DNA of 64,000 nt from Massospora cicadina (taxonomy: Eukaryota > Entomophthoromycota > Entomophthoromycetes > Entomophthorales > Entomophthoraceae). Positions 1 to 10,002 of this stretch are shown piece after piece. The notes under the pieces were generated by a model that searched no databases, was not told where the DNA came from, and saw only the letters and a program-made list of their open reading frames with translations. Each line of letters starts with the position of its first letter. Position 1 is the stretch's first letter. Position numbers and translations under genes: made by a program. The stretch covers positions 62,001 through 126,000 of the forward strand of contig JAKSZP010009192.1 in the NCBI GenBank assembly GCA_022478985.1, written 5' to 3'.

Positions 1-253
1 CAACGCCCCAACAACCTTTCAACGTTCCATGGACCAAGTATTTGGAGAACTGAAGATGATGAGTGTCCATATCTATCTGGATGATATAACTGTATTCATT
101 AGAAAGTTCAGAGAGCATATTGAGCACCTTTGATAGGTGTTCACATGGTTGAGAAAATCAAATCTTAAGTTGAAATGGAGCAAGCGCAACTTTCTCAAGA
201 TGCAACTTGAGTTCTTGAGACATGAGATCAGCGCACAGGGGATACGACCTCAA
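1..253 (+). pseudogene. pol: Ty3/gypsy reverse transcriptase, C-terminal palm (element M, 5' truncated by window)
   Basis: The window opens inside the RT palm. Frame 2 reads a NAPTTFQRSMDQ-like motif from base 2, then the catalytic YLDD at 74-85, typical of Ty3/gypsy (Metaviridae) RT. The frame ends at a TGA about 45 bases after YLDD, followed by thumb-like sequence containing further stops. RNase H and integrase follow in order, so this is the left-cut end of one pol gene. It is a decayed fragment without a start. Confidence 0.85.
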
Positions 254-930
254 TAAGGGAAGGTGAATGCAATAACCAAAATGGAACATCCAAAGAGTAT
301 GAGGGATGTCCAGGTGTTCCTGGGCATGGTCGGCTACTACAGGAAGTTCATCCCACAATTTGCAGACTTGGATACTCCCCTAACATACTTACTGAACAAT
401 GACTCTAAGTTTGAGTGGGAACTAGAGAAAGACCAAGCATTTGAGTATCTGAAAACGAAGTTTGTAGGGGCGCTGATCCTAACATACCCAGACTGCAACA
501 AGATCTTTTACCTATACACTGATGTCAGCGACATAAGACTTGGTACAATGCTAGCACAACTAGATGATGAAGGGATTGACCATCCCATCGAATATTATTC
601 AAGGTCTTTACTAAAGCAGAAAGAAACTACATTGTTACAGAGCGCGAATGTCTTTCAGTGATTATAGCAGTGAAGCACTTTCAGCTATACCTATATGGAG
701 TTCACTCCAATGTTGTAACGGACCATTCATCCTTACGCTGTCTCAGGAACATGAAGGATCCTGATGGGAGGATAGCAAGATGGGCTGTTCACCTTCAAAA
801 TTTATTAATTTGAAATTATACACAGGGCTAGAAGCAACCGCCTAAATGCAGATGGGCTCTCAAGGTTGCCTGTGTTCCATTTGCATGTGCATAAGAGTGA
901 TTGACTTTAGTACCTAATTGGTTTACCCGA
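254..930 (+). pseudogene. pol: RT thumb and RNase H of Ty3/gypsy pol (element M)
   Basis: The longest open stretch is 263-661. It carries the thumb/connection motif VFLGMVGYYRKFIPQF, then the RNase H start YLYTDVSDIRLGTMLAQL (YTDAS-like, with Ala to Val) and EYYSRSL. After the stop at 659-661 the frame continues through a KHFQLYLYG block and TDHSSLRCL, then decays. Order and spacing match Ty3/gypsy pol. The stop codons make it non-functional. Confidence 0.85.
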
Positions 931-1019
931 AGATGGATGGGATTAAGAAACTGAAGAAATCAAGTCAGTTTTAAGAAGATGCATAAAGGACACTCAAAGA
1001 GTTTATGGAAAACTTTAAA

Positions 1020-2255
1020 AGTTTATTAAGGGAAAATGGTATCCATATGTGCGACCTAGCAATAGCGTGGAAGTAGTGATGGAGGCACACATACATGTGG
1101 GACATGGAAGATTTCAGAAGACCCTAGCTTATCTCAAGGACCAGTTATATTTAGGAGGCTATGACTGATGAGGTGCACCGAGCCTTGGAGATGTGTATAC
1201 TATGTGCAAGCTTTAGACCATTGTAAAAGAATTTCAAGTTTTTCACCAATCCCACCCTCTGCACCTTTTCACAATGTATCTATCGATGTGGTAGGACCAT
1301 TACCAACTGCCTCAAGTGAGAACAAGTTTGCAATATTAGCAATTGACCACTTCACAAAGTGGATTGAGGAAGCGGCGATCAAGACATACACTGAAGGGAC
1401 TACTGCCCGATTCCTTTACAATCAAATTATCACAAAACATGGATGTCACCAGATCTTGCTATAGGATAACAGGAAGAACTTCATCTCTGAAGTAGTGAGA
1501 AAACTTATGTACCTGGTAGGGGTAAAACAACTGTTCACTACCCCCTATACACCATCATCAAATGGAAGTGTGGAATGAGTAAACAGGACATTAGCATGGA
1601 TCCTTAAGAAGATAGCAGTTAACTGCAAGTCAAATTGGGATATCCTCGTACTATCCGCACTGTTTGCTTACTGAATCAGCCACCACAAGGTCATTGGGAT
1701 GTCTCCATTCAAGGCGCTCTATGGGAGAGAAGACGCCTTACCTACCCTGTTGGCTCCAATAATTGTCGCAGATCGTAAGAACTTACCCCTGGGAACTATC
1801 AGCAAGAGCTAATTGATGAGCTAAAAAAGCATACAACTAGAAGCTGGAAATAACATCGAGCACAGTATCCCAAAAGGGCAGAAAGACAGTCAGAGATGTA
1901 CAAAACTGCCAAAATTTGGAGTCAACGATAAAGATTTGTTTTACCACATCCGCGGAAGCCAGCCTGATAAGCTTCAAGCCATTTGGACTGGACCATCAAC
2001 TATACTGGCAAGAGGGGCTATGAATACTCCATTTAAGATGATGCTACCAACATTGTGTTTAACAGAGTCCACGCTAGACACCTCAGATCCTACCCTCAGT
2101 CTATCATGGAAGGGTTGATGTTGCAGATTCAGTGCACTGCAAAATGGGTAAATCCTCAACCTCTGGTAGAATCGAGAAATACCAATCAAATTGTAAGAAT
2201 TATTAAACCAAGATGAGTTTAGCTCCAAAAATGGCAATATTTGTTTGAGTAACAT
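1020..2255 (+). pseudogene. pol: Ty3/gypsy integrase (element M)
   Basis: The zinc-binding HHCC region begins near 1075 (HVGHGRFQKTLAYL). A frameshift follows, and the core is open at 1168-1464: SIDVVGPLP holds the first catalytic Asp, and AIDHFTKWIEEA follows. After a TAG the second catalytic Asp lies in DNRKNFISE, and the Glu in NGSVE, where the next codon is TGA. The C-terminal GPY/F-like module is at about 1936-2118, with NRVHARHLRSYPQS in another frame. At least four stops and two shifts are visible, so it is dead, but all three DDE residues can still be read. Confidence 0.85.
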
Positions 2256-2640
2256 TGATAAATAACAGAACGATTTATGTACTTAATGGTGCACTGAAAA
2301 GGAAAACAATGAAAATGAAAGAAAAACGGTGCCATCAAGCAACCAGGAAATTAAGTCCACCGATGGTAAGTGAAGATTTAGACTCCACTGATGTGTACAG
2401 GAGCCACAGAACCAACAAACCTGATACAAAAAGCTCCACACATCGCCGCAGTGCATGAATTCAGAAACTTGAGAAAATGGATGCTCAAGGGAGAAATCAA
2501 TGGAAGAAGAGACTGTTCTGAGGCTCCTGAAGAAGATACAATATCTTCCCAATCCACTATTCAGATATCCACTCAATTTATTGTACATCCTTATTCTTTA
2601 GTATTTAGTATAAAATACTAGATTTTATCTTAAAATAAAA
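2256..2640 (+). other. 3' tail of element M, low-confidence coding remnant
   Basis: A 67-codon frame (2255-2458, lysine-rich) continues downstream of the integrase C-terminus with no recognisable domain. It could be the integrase tail that many Ty3/gypsy elements carry past the GPY/F module. No polypurine tract or LTR start could be placed here. Confidence 0.3.
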
Positions 2641-3074
2641 ATACTATTTCATAGAATCTTAGGTTTGTCCTTTATCTGAAGTAACCTCCAGGAATTAGTT
2701 TGAGATTAACCTATTTTTAGGAAGACACTCGTTTTGAGAAGGAATCTTTTTAAGGTTAGGCTTGTAAGGAAAGAGGTTGAGATAAACTCCGTTGGGTCAA
2801 GAGAAGATTTCAACGTACACAGGATTATTTGTAAAGAAGACACACATTTGGTGTGTGAGTGTAAAGTTTACAGCTCAATCAGGAAGTTTAAGCTTTACTG
2901 GTTAGTGTCAGATCTGTGTAACAGATTACTCATTTTGCCGCCCTAAGTTCAAAATCCCCAGAGATAAGCAAGCAGAACCCAGGGCGGCGAGAGGTTCCAT
3001 TAACCCTTTCAAAAGTTCTATTAGTCTCTAGATTCTTTATTTTTGAAAGGACCATCTAATTTTCATAAGCCTGT
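2641..3074. other. Unassigned AT-rich sequence between elements M and H
   Basis: A 70-codon frame at 2734-2946 has no motif I recognise. A small GC-rich patch at about 2936-3000 stands out from the AT-rich surroundings. H integrase homology stops near 3075, so the junction of two elements lies here. Confidence 0.4.
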
Positions 3075-3660
3075 ATAAGTCTAAAATCATTCTTGAAGTG
3101 AAATTGGTAGCATTGTCCGTTAAGACAACATGTAGGCACCCGTGCCTATAGTTGATGCGTTTTATAATAAAATTTGGCATAGTGAATGTTCCAGCCTTTC
3201 ATGAAGGTTTAGCTTCAACCCAATTAGTTAAGTAATCAATGGCTGCAATAATCTACCAATGAAAGAAGTTGCTGACAGGGTAAGTTCCAATAAAGTCAAG
3301 TGAAATAGTGTGCCGCGCCCAATTGAGCTATTCTAGTTGATAGGTGGTTGAAGCTTTAGATGGCTATTGAAATTTGAACTATTGGCACTTTATTAAGATG
3401 ACTTGAATTTGAACCTCATAATCTCCCAATAATTGCTCTGTTAAATATGCTTTAATGTTTTGACCAGTCTTTATGGCCAACAATGCAGTGATCTTGCAAA
3501 ATAATTTGTATTTGTTCAGAAAGGACAGGGTATAATTGTCTTCTACTGTCACTGCCAATTCTACCAAAGAATCCACTTAAGACTTTTTTGTTATTCAGTA
3601 ATAACAGCGAAGTGCATCTAAGAGGGGGATAATCATCATTATGTTTGAGGGATATCATTT
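3075..3660 (-). pseudogene. pol: Integrase fragment of element H
   Basis: Read on the minus strand, a degenerate zinc-binding region (3650-3380; HCIVGHKD, later KCQ) leads to the catalytic core: SLDFIGTYPVSNFFHW with the first Asp, AIDYLTNWVEAKPS, then RINYRHGCLHVVLTDNATNF with the second Asp, and SRMILDLYRLMKI. The segment with the catalytic Glu is missing beyond 3075. The same minus-strand pol continues upstream at 4400-4913 and, across element D, at 18528-20500, so this is the far end of H. Confidence 0.8.
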
Positions 3661-4399
3661 TTAAACAATTGCTCTACATAATGAACCAATTAAAAAACAT
3701 TGGGTGTAGTCATAAAACTAAAGAATGGCCCAAATTATCTCAGGATTAGGCTGATAGATCGTTTGACGATCCTCTTCTGGGGTCTAGCTTTCTGGAACAA
3801 ATGGATTGTTGCCAAGTGAGCCTTTTCCCTTAAACGAGAAAGGATTGTTGAAGGAGATTCAGGAATTGTCATGGGAAGAGACTCCGTCTTGACACCAAAG
3901 GCCGCCACCTGGACTCCTCATTATGGAAGGGCGATAATCCCAAAGACAATCAAAGGAAGTGTCTGAAGATTATCCCCCATACATTATGTGAAGCGAAGAT
4001 CCTTTATAAAGAGGACTCAAGCGCCTATCTTCTACCAGACAACTAGTCACCCTATAAATAGTGAAAGCTTAAACTAAGAAGAATAGTATATTTTACTAAA
4101 ATTTATGTTCATTATTACCTATTCATATAGTTATAATTTACAGTACTGTAATCCAGGATAGTACATATAAACTGGACTTTAAAAAATGAAAGTGCTACGC
4201 CATTGCCTCTCTTCAGCCATTCTGATAGCCAAGACATACTAAAGATAACTCAAAACCTTTTTTACTACTGCTCCGAGCACCTAGAATTTTAGTATTCAGT
4301 TTTCCTTAGTGAAAGCCCAAAATTGGGCAGCCATGAGTCAGTAAGAAAGTTAGTGAGACAATTTAAATAGTGTACCAATCATAGTCTTAAAGATTGAAT
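3661..4399 (-). other. Degenerate RNase H/integrase spacer of element H
   Basis: No open frame survives. The position between RNase H and integrase implies it was once pol. Two TATA-like stretches (near 4009 and 4052, plus strand) and a slightly GC-richer block at 3770-3990 suggest that an LTR-like insertion may be buried here, but I cannot place its ends. Confidence 0.35.
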
Positions 4400-4913
4400 C
4401 TTTAATGCCCATAATGCTAGCTGACCTTTGTGCTCTTTGAGGTTATATAACCACCACAATGAGGCGTGGTAGTAACAACTTGGAACTTAGTACAGTAAAA
4501 ATGAACATGGAATAGTTTACAAGTTAATATGATGACTAAACAATTGTGTTTTGTACCATATAGTTTCTCACCTGCTTGAAAAGGGCGCAACTTCAAAGGA
4601 TACTGGATGGTCCTCCCCATGTTCATCTCACTATGGAGGCACGTTCTGATGGCCATTGTTGAGGCTTCAGACTAAATGATAAAAGGCCAGTCAAAGTCAT
4701 GGTGCAAAGCACTGGCGTTTGAGTTTTTTTCTTCATTTTGTTATAAGTAAAATTTTATATTTTAGAGACCAGATGAAGGCAATATACTTAATAGTAGGGG
4801 AAATAAGGCTTTGAATGCCGTTTGAATTTCTATATGACAGGCTTAGGTATTCCACCATGCCTAAAAACACTTATACATCCCATTTTTTCTAGGGACTCTT
4901 CATTAATTATCAG
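4400..4913 (-). pseudogene. pol: RT thumb and RNase H of element H, cut by element D
   Basis: On the minus strand 4900-4700 gives a thumb-like FLGMVEYLSLSYRNSNGI and then FIWSLKY. A 79-codon open stretch (4656-4417) gives RTIQYPLKLRPFQAGEKLYG followed by CLVIILTCKLFHVHFY and TKFQVVT, the RNase H core layout of Ty3/gypsy. The coding match stops exactly at 4913, where element D's LTR begins. The preceding RT part is found on the other side of D at 18528 onward. This is strong evidence that D inserted into H. Confidence 0.8.
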
Positions 4914-5803
4914 TGTTGAATGGTTGACAGGACCAAAATCGTTGGGTAATTTGGTAGAGGAAATTATAGTATAAGTTGATGGTAATTTACTATGGAGAAT
5001 TATAGAAATTGCAGTGATTATGGGCTAAAGATAAACTAAATATATCCTTAGCTTGTGATCTGCGGCCTAGAAGTTCCACATAAAATATAGTGACTAGATG
5101 ACATGGGCTCAAAGCTTTGTAATTAAGTCAGACTTAATATATGTCAGCTTAATGAGCCAGGATCGTGGGTTTTGTTGGTCTATGTCAAAAATTAGTTTGT
5201 AATGTCAAATCATATTTTTAATTGGTTTAATTACTAATTAGTGGTACATATTGCCTTGGTATGTGCTACCGTTGCTTGTTAGGAGCGACGGTTTAGCTAT
5301 TTTCAGATGTGTCAGTGGAAACGCTGTGGTGATATATTTGTCAGTAAAACTGACCATAAGGCTGAGTTGAATCACCACAGAGCCTGATATTTCGTAGGCC
5401 CTCTGAAGTCTTCATTATGATCCACTGGCTAAGTGCAATGTGAGGCGAGGTGTCATGGGTATAGTTTAGTTAACATCTAACCCTATTAATTTTTACTAAT
5501 TTCTTACAGATAAAAAATGTTCTTTTAGCGCCACCAGTTAATAGTTTAGTATACAAGATTTTTGCATTTAATACTTTTTCCATTGTATTAAGTTGAGGAA
5601 TTACTTGGGATCAGGAGGATCAGAGCAGTAAGCCATCATACAAGGAAATGACAGAAGAATAAAGTCTAAAAGTGTCATTTCTAAGGATTTCATATCTAAC
5701 TACTGTCACTGTTTGGTCTATTGTCTCCATACAATAGATGCTCAAAACTATTTTTATCACAAAAGAAGGTTTAGCCCATTTGAAGTTGACCAAAATTTCA
5801 ACA
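4914..5803 (+). repeat. 5' LTR of element D (family C/D LTR)
   Basis: It starts TGTTGAATGG and ends TTCAACA. It is alignable with 17651-18527 (plus) and with the two C LTRs (minus). At 890 bp it is longer than the 744-bp C LTRs. A conserved core near 5380-5460 (CACAGAGCC, TTCATTATGATCC) recurs in the D LTRs. The next base begins the PBS/gag start. Confidence 0.85.
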
Positions 5804-7860
5804 AATGGAGCTCATATCTAGGAAATTAGATTGTGACCACGCCAAAAAGGGGAGCAACCCCAAAAAATTATTCAGAACCATTACCAGGACCAATAAGAAT
5901 ACTGAAATGACTGTCTCCCAGAATAACTTGAATGATTTACTCGTATTTACCTACCCTGACAAACCCATTCCCCATGAAGAGCTGGATTGTATTGAACATC
6001 AATTGTTAAAAAAGTATCAAATGGGACAAGGGTCTTTAAATAACCGTTATAATCCTTTTTATCACCAACAACAGCAAGATGTGTTGTGGATGAGATATCT
6101 AGCTTATCATCAAATAAGTGCAGATCAAATCTGAACAATTTAATTGAGATAAAGAACATTGCCAATTTATAATTAAATATGTACACCCTACCTCCAGAAA
6201 TTCTCAGATGACAATTTCTCACCATCATGCGGTTATCTCCGAGTTGGTAAACTTTTCATGCAACTCCAGCTAGGAGGACAAATATTGAATGAGCGATTGG
6301 AAGCTAACTTTGCCAATGTCCGTTCTAGTCTGGAGGCATATATAATCTAGCCAAATAGTCTAATGAATGGGTAGCATATAATAGTGCAAGAGATAAATGA
6401 TAGATTGCATACCATCTTTAACAACTTCTTGGAGGAAAGACGAGTCACTATTTATGGGTCAACAATATCTCAGATTTCCATTAATGCTACAAAGTTCATG
6501 AGGCTCAACCATGAAGACCAAGAGGTGCAAATAAACCTTATCAACGAATTTAGTGACCAGTATCAACAACTGAGCACCCAAATTTTGCAGAGGAAGGATG
6601 ATTACACCAAGAAAATTAACTACTTACGCACAAATTTTGAGGGCCAATGGGCGGAAAATAGAAAAATTCAGGACTCCATTGAATGGCAAAATTGACAGCT
6701 CAATACTCTCAATGAGAAAGTTACCTCTATCAATAAGTCAAACAATATTCTCCATGGATAAGTAAACCATTGCAAGAAGTCAATTAATAAAAAGGAACAA
6801 GTGATTTTTCGTTCTGCAATTACAAACTTCTAGCCTGAATGAGAAAATTACGAAAATTAAAAGTTAAAATTTGAAACTTTATCAACTAAGAAAAAGAATA
6901 GACAATCAAATCCAAGCATTGTATATCGGGCGCTGCCAGTGTGCTATGAACCATTTGACTGTAAATAATTCCAAATATTATTGGGATGAAGCTTCAGAAG
7001 TAGCTACTGAAACTGATGCTGGGCCACGTCAACAAATGCTTATTAATATGGTTGCTTTGGCCAACCCAAATTTCTCAAACCATGGCGCAGTGCCTCAGCG
7101 CCCTTATACGCCTGGGTCAAGCCAGAAGAATTAATTGTGATAACCATGAGCAGGAGAAAAATAATTACAAACTGTCAAACCTGGCTGCTTTTGACAGGAA
7201 TGGAAGTGTAGCCACATTTGTCAAACGCTAAATAATGGCCATGTATGGGGCCAGTGACCGCAAAAAAGTGGTTACTATGATCTACTGCTTAGACTAGTGG
7301 CTTCATTGAGCTAATTATGACTCACTTGGATAAAAAAATCAACATATTGAAGTCAAAAAGACCGTACTTTATGAATTTGGAGGTCTAGAACAAATATCAA
7401 CTAGAAGATCTAAGTTATGAACATTTTCTTTAGAAAGATGAAGCAATTGTCGAATTTCAAGATTAAGTCTATTGTAAAGCTCAAGTTCTCCTAGGCGCAA
7501 AAGGCTATAATCAATTTTGATGCTAAGATTGAATTACAAAATGCAGTAAAACCTTACCAAAATCTGTCAAATGCTTTATTACTGATTTTGTACAAAACCT
7601 TGCAACATCCAAATTGGTTGATTATCTGCGCAGATGTTTACAAAAAAATTTTCTCCTAATATTGGATACAGATCAGGACTTGCTGCAATTTTTGGTAAAA
7701 ATTTTAAAACCAATAATAAGACTTACAGTGATATGTCTGAGAAAACTGAGCAATCTAAATATACAAGGGCCCTATGCCCATTGAATGAGATTAAGTGCTA
7801 CAATTGCAATCATAAAAAAATGCTTACAGATGCCAAAAGCATAGTGTCATTGTAGTCCTT
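5804..7860 (+). pseudogene. gag: Gag of element D, broken
   Basis: Three larger open pieces lie at 5805-6134, 6384-6695 and 6871-7134. The second is a likely coiled coil (DQYQQLSTQILQRKDDYTKK) and matches element C Gag (DQYQRLSAQISQMKDEYTEK). The Gag core runs from about 7180 (FDRNGSVATFVKR) to 7650 with several stops and shifts. The zinc knuckle at 7799-7850 starts CYNCNHKK and continues after a one-base shift. C lacks roughly the first 750 bases of this gag. The first ATG (5805) overlaps the primer-binding-like motif TGGAGCTCAT. No function is expected. Confidence 0.8.
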
Positions 7861-8039
7861 CTGAATAACGCACAGAAGTAAGGAAAAGGACAAGCAATAG
7901 ATGTGGGATGCTCTATTGTTCCAGAAATGCTCATCTTACTTAACTGACAAGAGCACGCAGGACTTGGGGCCTCAATTAACAATTTAACGAATTCTATTAT
8001 AGTACCAAATAAAGATTCTATGAATATACATGGTGTAAT

Positions 8040-8300
8040 TCATTCTCATAGTAAATTGTCTTAGCTGAAGCCTCTTTAGTAGTTGCAAAACTGTTTATGC
8101 AACATATACTTGAGAATATACCAGCCAAAAAGCCAAGCAATGCATCAGATACCCAAAGCTTGAAGGGGGTGAAGAAGGCTATGCCAATTGGCACAATCAT
8201 CAACAAATGTCCTATCATCAGAAATATCCTGAATCACACTCTTAACACTTTGTATTATTCTCATATCCTTTTAGTAAGCTTAATTGATTATTATTAAAAA
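8040..8300 (+). pseudogene. pol: Integrase C-terminal tail of element D
   Basis: The sequence upstream of the GPY/F module in element C (VAKPYVQQILKNIPA) has a clear counterpart here (VVAKLFMQHILENIPA at about 8080-8130). The rest is a 66-codon frame at 8097-8297 with little conservation. It follows gag directly, with no protease, RT or RNase H between, as in element C. Confidence 0.6.
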
Positions 8301-8436
8301 AGAGAGAAAAGAAGCAAAAGAGAAAAATGAAAAAAAGAAAAAAATAAAAAAATAAAATTATAATGAAGATAAAATAATAAAGATTAAGAAATAAAAACTA
8401 ATAACAATTAAGAAAAATAAATTTAATTATTGAATT
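8296..8436 (+). repeat. A-rich low-complexity tract of element D
   Basis: Almost pure A with scattered G and T, just after the integrase tail. A matching T-rich tract (A-rich on the element strand) is in the same place in element C (21846-21960), so it is a family feature and not chance. Confidence 0.75.
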
Positions 8437-8586
8437 CCAAAGACTAGCTTCCACTGGGGCTTTAGGCCTCCTTTGGGAGGGGGAGGAGAGTGAGATCAAA
8501 GCCAAGAGGGCCAGTTTGGGTTTGCCAAGGTTTTTTGGAGTTGCAGCAGGCGTAGTAGTTGAACTTTTAGGAACTGTTAGCATAGC
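8437..8586 (+). other. 3' non-coding region of element D up to insertion of O
   Basis: A GGGGGAGGAGAG block near 8480 aligns with the same block in element C (minus strand, about 21770). Homology ends at 8586 with ATAGC, the same five bases found at 17559-17563 where D resumes. The remaining D sequence continues at 17564. Confidence 0.6.
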
Positions 8587-9648
8587 TGGTTTAATCAACC
8601 TGATAAACCAAATTGCAAAATGCCTGAGTTAACTGTAACGTGCAGCATAGAAGTGCTGGATTTTAAGAAGACAAGTTTATCAAGGGCTAAGAGGCTAATG
8701 ACATCTGTTAAAATCTTTGGCTTTGTTAGCTCGCTTCTGGCCCTATATTTCAACTGCACAGATTCGTGGATTCTTGCGTTGATTAATGAGATAAACTGGG
8801 GCGATAATAGGATGAAAACTATTATTAAGGTTGATTTCCCAAAAGCCACGTTGAGTGAAAAGTCCAACGCTAAACTGGGGCTTCTTCCTTTTGATGATAT
8901 CTTGATACTGGTAGGGAACACTTTCCCTATGCCCTTCTCACAGAGCCAAGCGGGGACTTGATAGTAACAATCTAAGGATATCTGATCCTTGCACTCTTCT
9001 CTTAAAAGTAATGTTAAAACAACCAATGTTTAAACAACTAAGCTAATATCAAATTTGAATCTGCTTTCATTAGGAATAATTTGGGGTTTTTATAGTAGGA
9101 ATCAACACAACTTTTCAGCTGTCCGCTGAGAATCTTTGTGCTCCTATACTGGTTTGTCCCTCAGTGTTAGGCACCAAATCTCGTCAGGTACAGTTGCCTT
9201 GGGTCTTTTAGGCAGCATAATCCTCGGGTGTTTGGAGGACCAAACAATTGGTATTAGGTACTTGAAACTAATTATTTCAACTGATGATGATTCCATTCTT
9301 CCTCCGGCGTTTGAATGTTTTGGTAGGTTCTGTCAACTCCAATCCATTCCACTCTGAACAATTCCCTATAATTTGACTATTGGGTATTATCCCAATATTG
9401 AATTATTGCTTAATTTTGTTGGGGATGATGCCTGATGAAAATATCTGTTAGCGGCCTCTAATATCATTGAGGATGATGCCTGACAGTGGTTCATTAGTCA
9501 GCAACTTCTATTATCATTGGGGATGCCGCCTGACAATATTCTCATCAAATGGCCACTATTGCTGATCCTCTACAACTATAACTTAATCATTGAATCTTAT
9601 ATATGTTCATTGGGTTGGATTATGTGGTCATCTGCAATTCTGACAACA
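8587..9648 (-). repeat. Solo LTR O, diverged relative of element E LTR
   Basis: On the minus strand it starts TGTTGTCAGAATTGC and carries GACCACATAATCC, against GACCACATTATCC in the E LTR. The block around 9360-9440 (TTGGGGATGATGCCTGA) matches the E LTR near 51460. Its other end, TGGTTTAATC at 8587, follows ATAGC. Two overlapping open frames (8620-8961 plus; 8595-9026 minus, 143 codons) lie in it but have no recognisable domain, and I treat them as chance. Left end less certain than right. Confidence 0.6.
9418..9533 (-). repeat. Three imperfect copies of a GGGGATGATGCCTGA motif
   Basis: The motif occurs at about 9418, 9467 and 9516, roughly 49 bases apart, inside LTR O. The E LTR at about 51460 has a similar motif and a weaker second one at 51540. 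It is a local tandem expansion within the LTR. Confidence 0.6.
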
Positions 9649-9649
9649 T

Positions 9650-9984
9650 TGTTGGGATTTCACCAAATTCATGTATCTCCATAAATTACACTCCATAGGT
9701 TCCCCTGGCATCTTTGGAAGGAGAGAGCAATATATCTAAATCTATCAAAGTTATTCATCAATTTCATCCTGATCAGTGATTGAAGATTTATTGTGCAGTA
9801 ATTCGCTCTGATAGATTATGAGCAATTTACAAAGCCTATATGTATCCCCTCTTTTTGATAATAAAATTTAGGTCGAATTATAACCTGTATTTTCATTTAA
9901 ATTTATCTTCTTTTTGGGGAATCCACTCAGTGTAACTTCTGAGAAAACCTGCCCCATTGGAAGTGTAATTCAAAACTTCCAGAC
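9650..9984 (+). repeat. 5' LTR of element A
   Basis: It starts TGTTGGGATTTCACC and ends CTTCCAGAC directly before the PBS. It matches 17222-17559 along its full length, including TCTATCAAAGTTA and the end block TTGGAAGTGTAATTC. Confidence 0.85.
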
Positions 9985-10002
9985 TGGTGCTCAGTACAGG
10001 GG
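9985..10002 (+). other. Primer-binding site candidate of element A
   Basis: TGGTGCTCAGTACAGGGG follows the LTR directly and starts with the TGG expected from a tRNA CCA end. The same motif recurs next to other LTRs: 12414-12431, 50841-50860 (minus) and 56462-56481 (minus). I could not assign the tRNA. Confidence 0.6.

Noticed and set aside
8595..9026. 143-codon minus ORF overlapping a 113-codon plus ORF
   Set aside because: Longest open frames of the window, but no domain, and both lie inside what aligns as a solo LTR related to element E; treated as chance.
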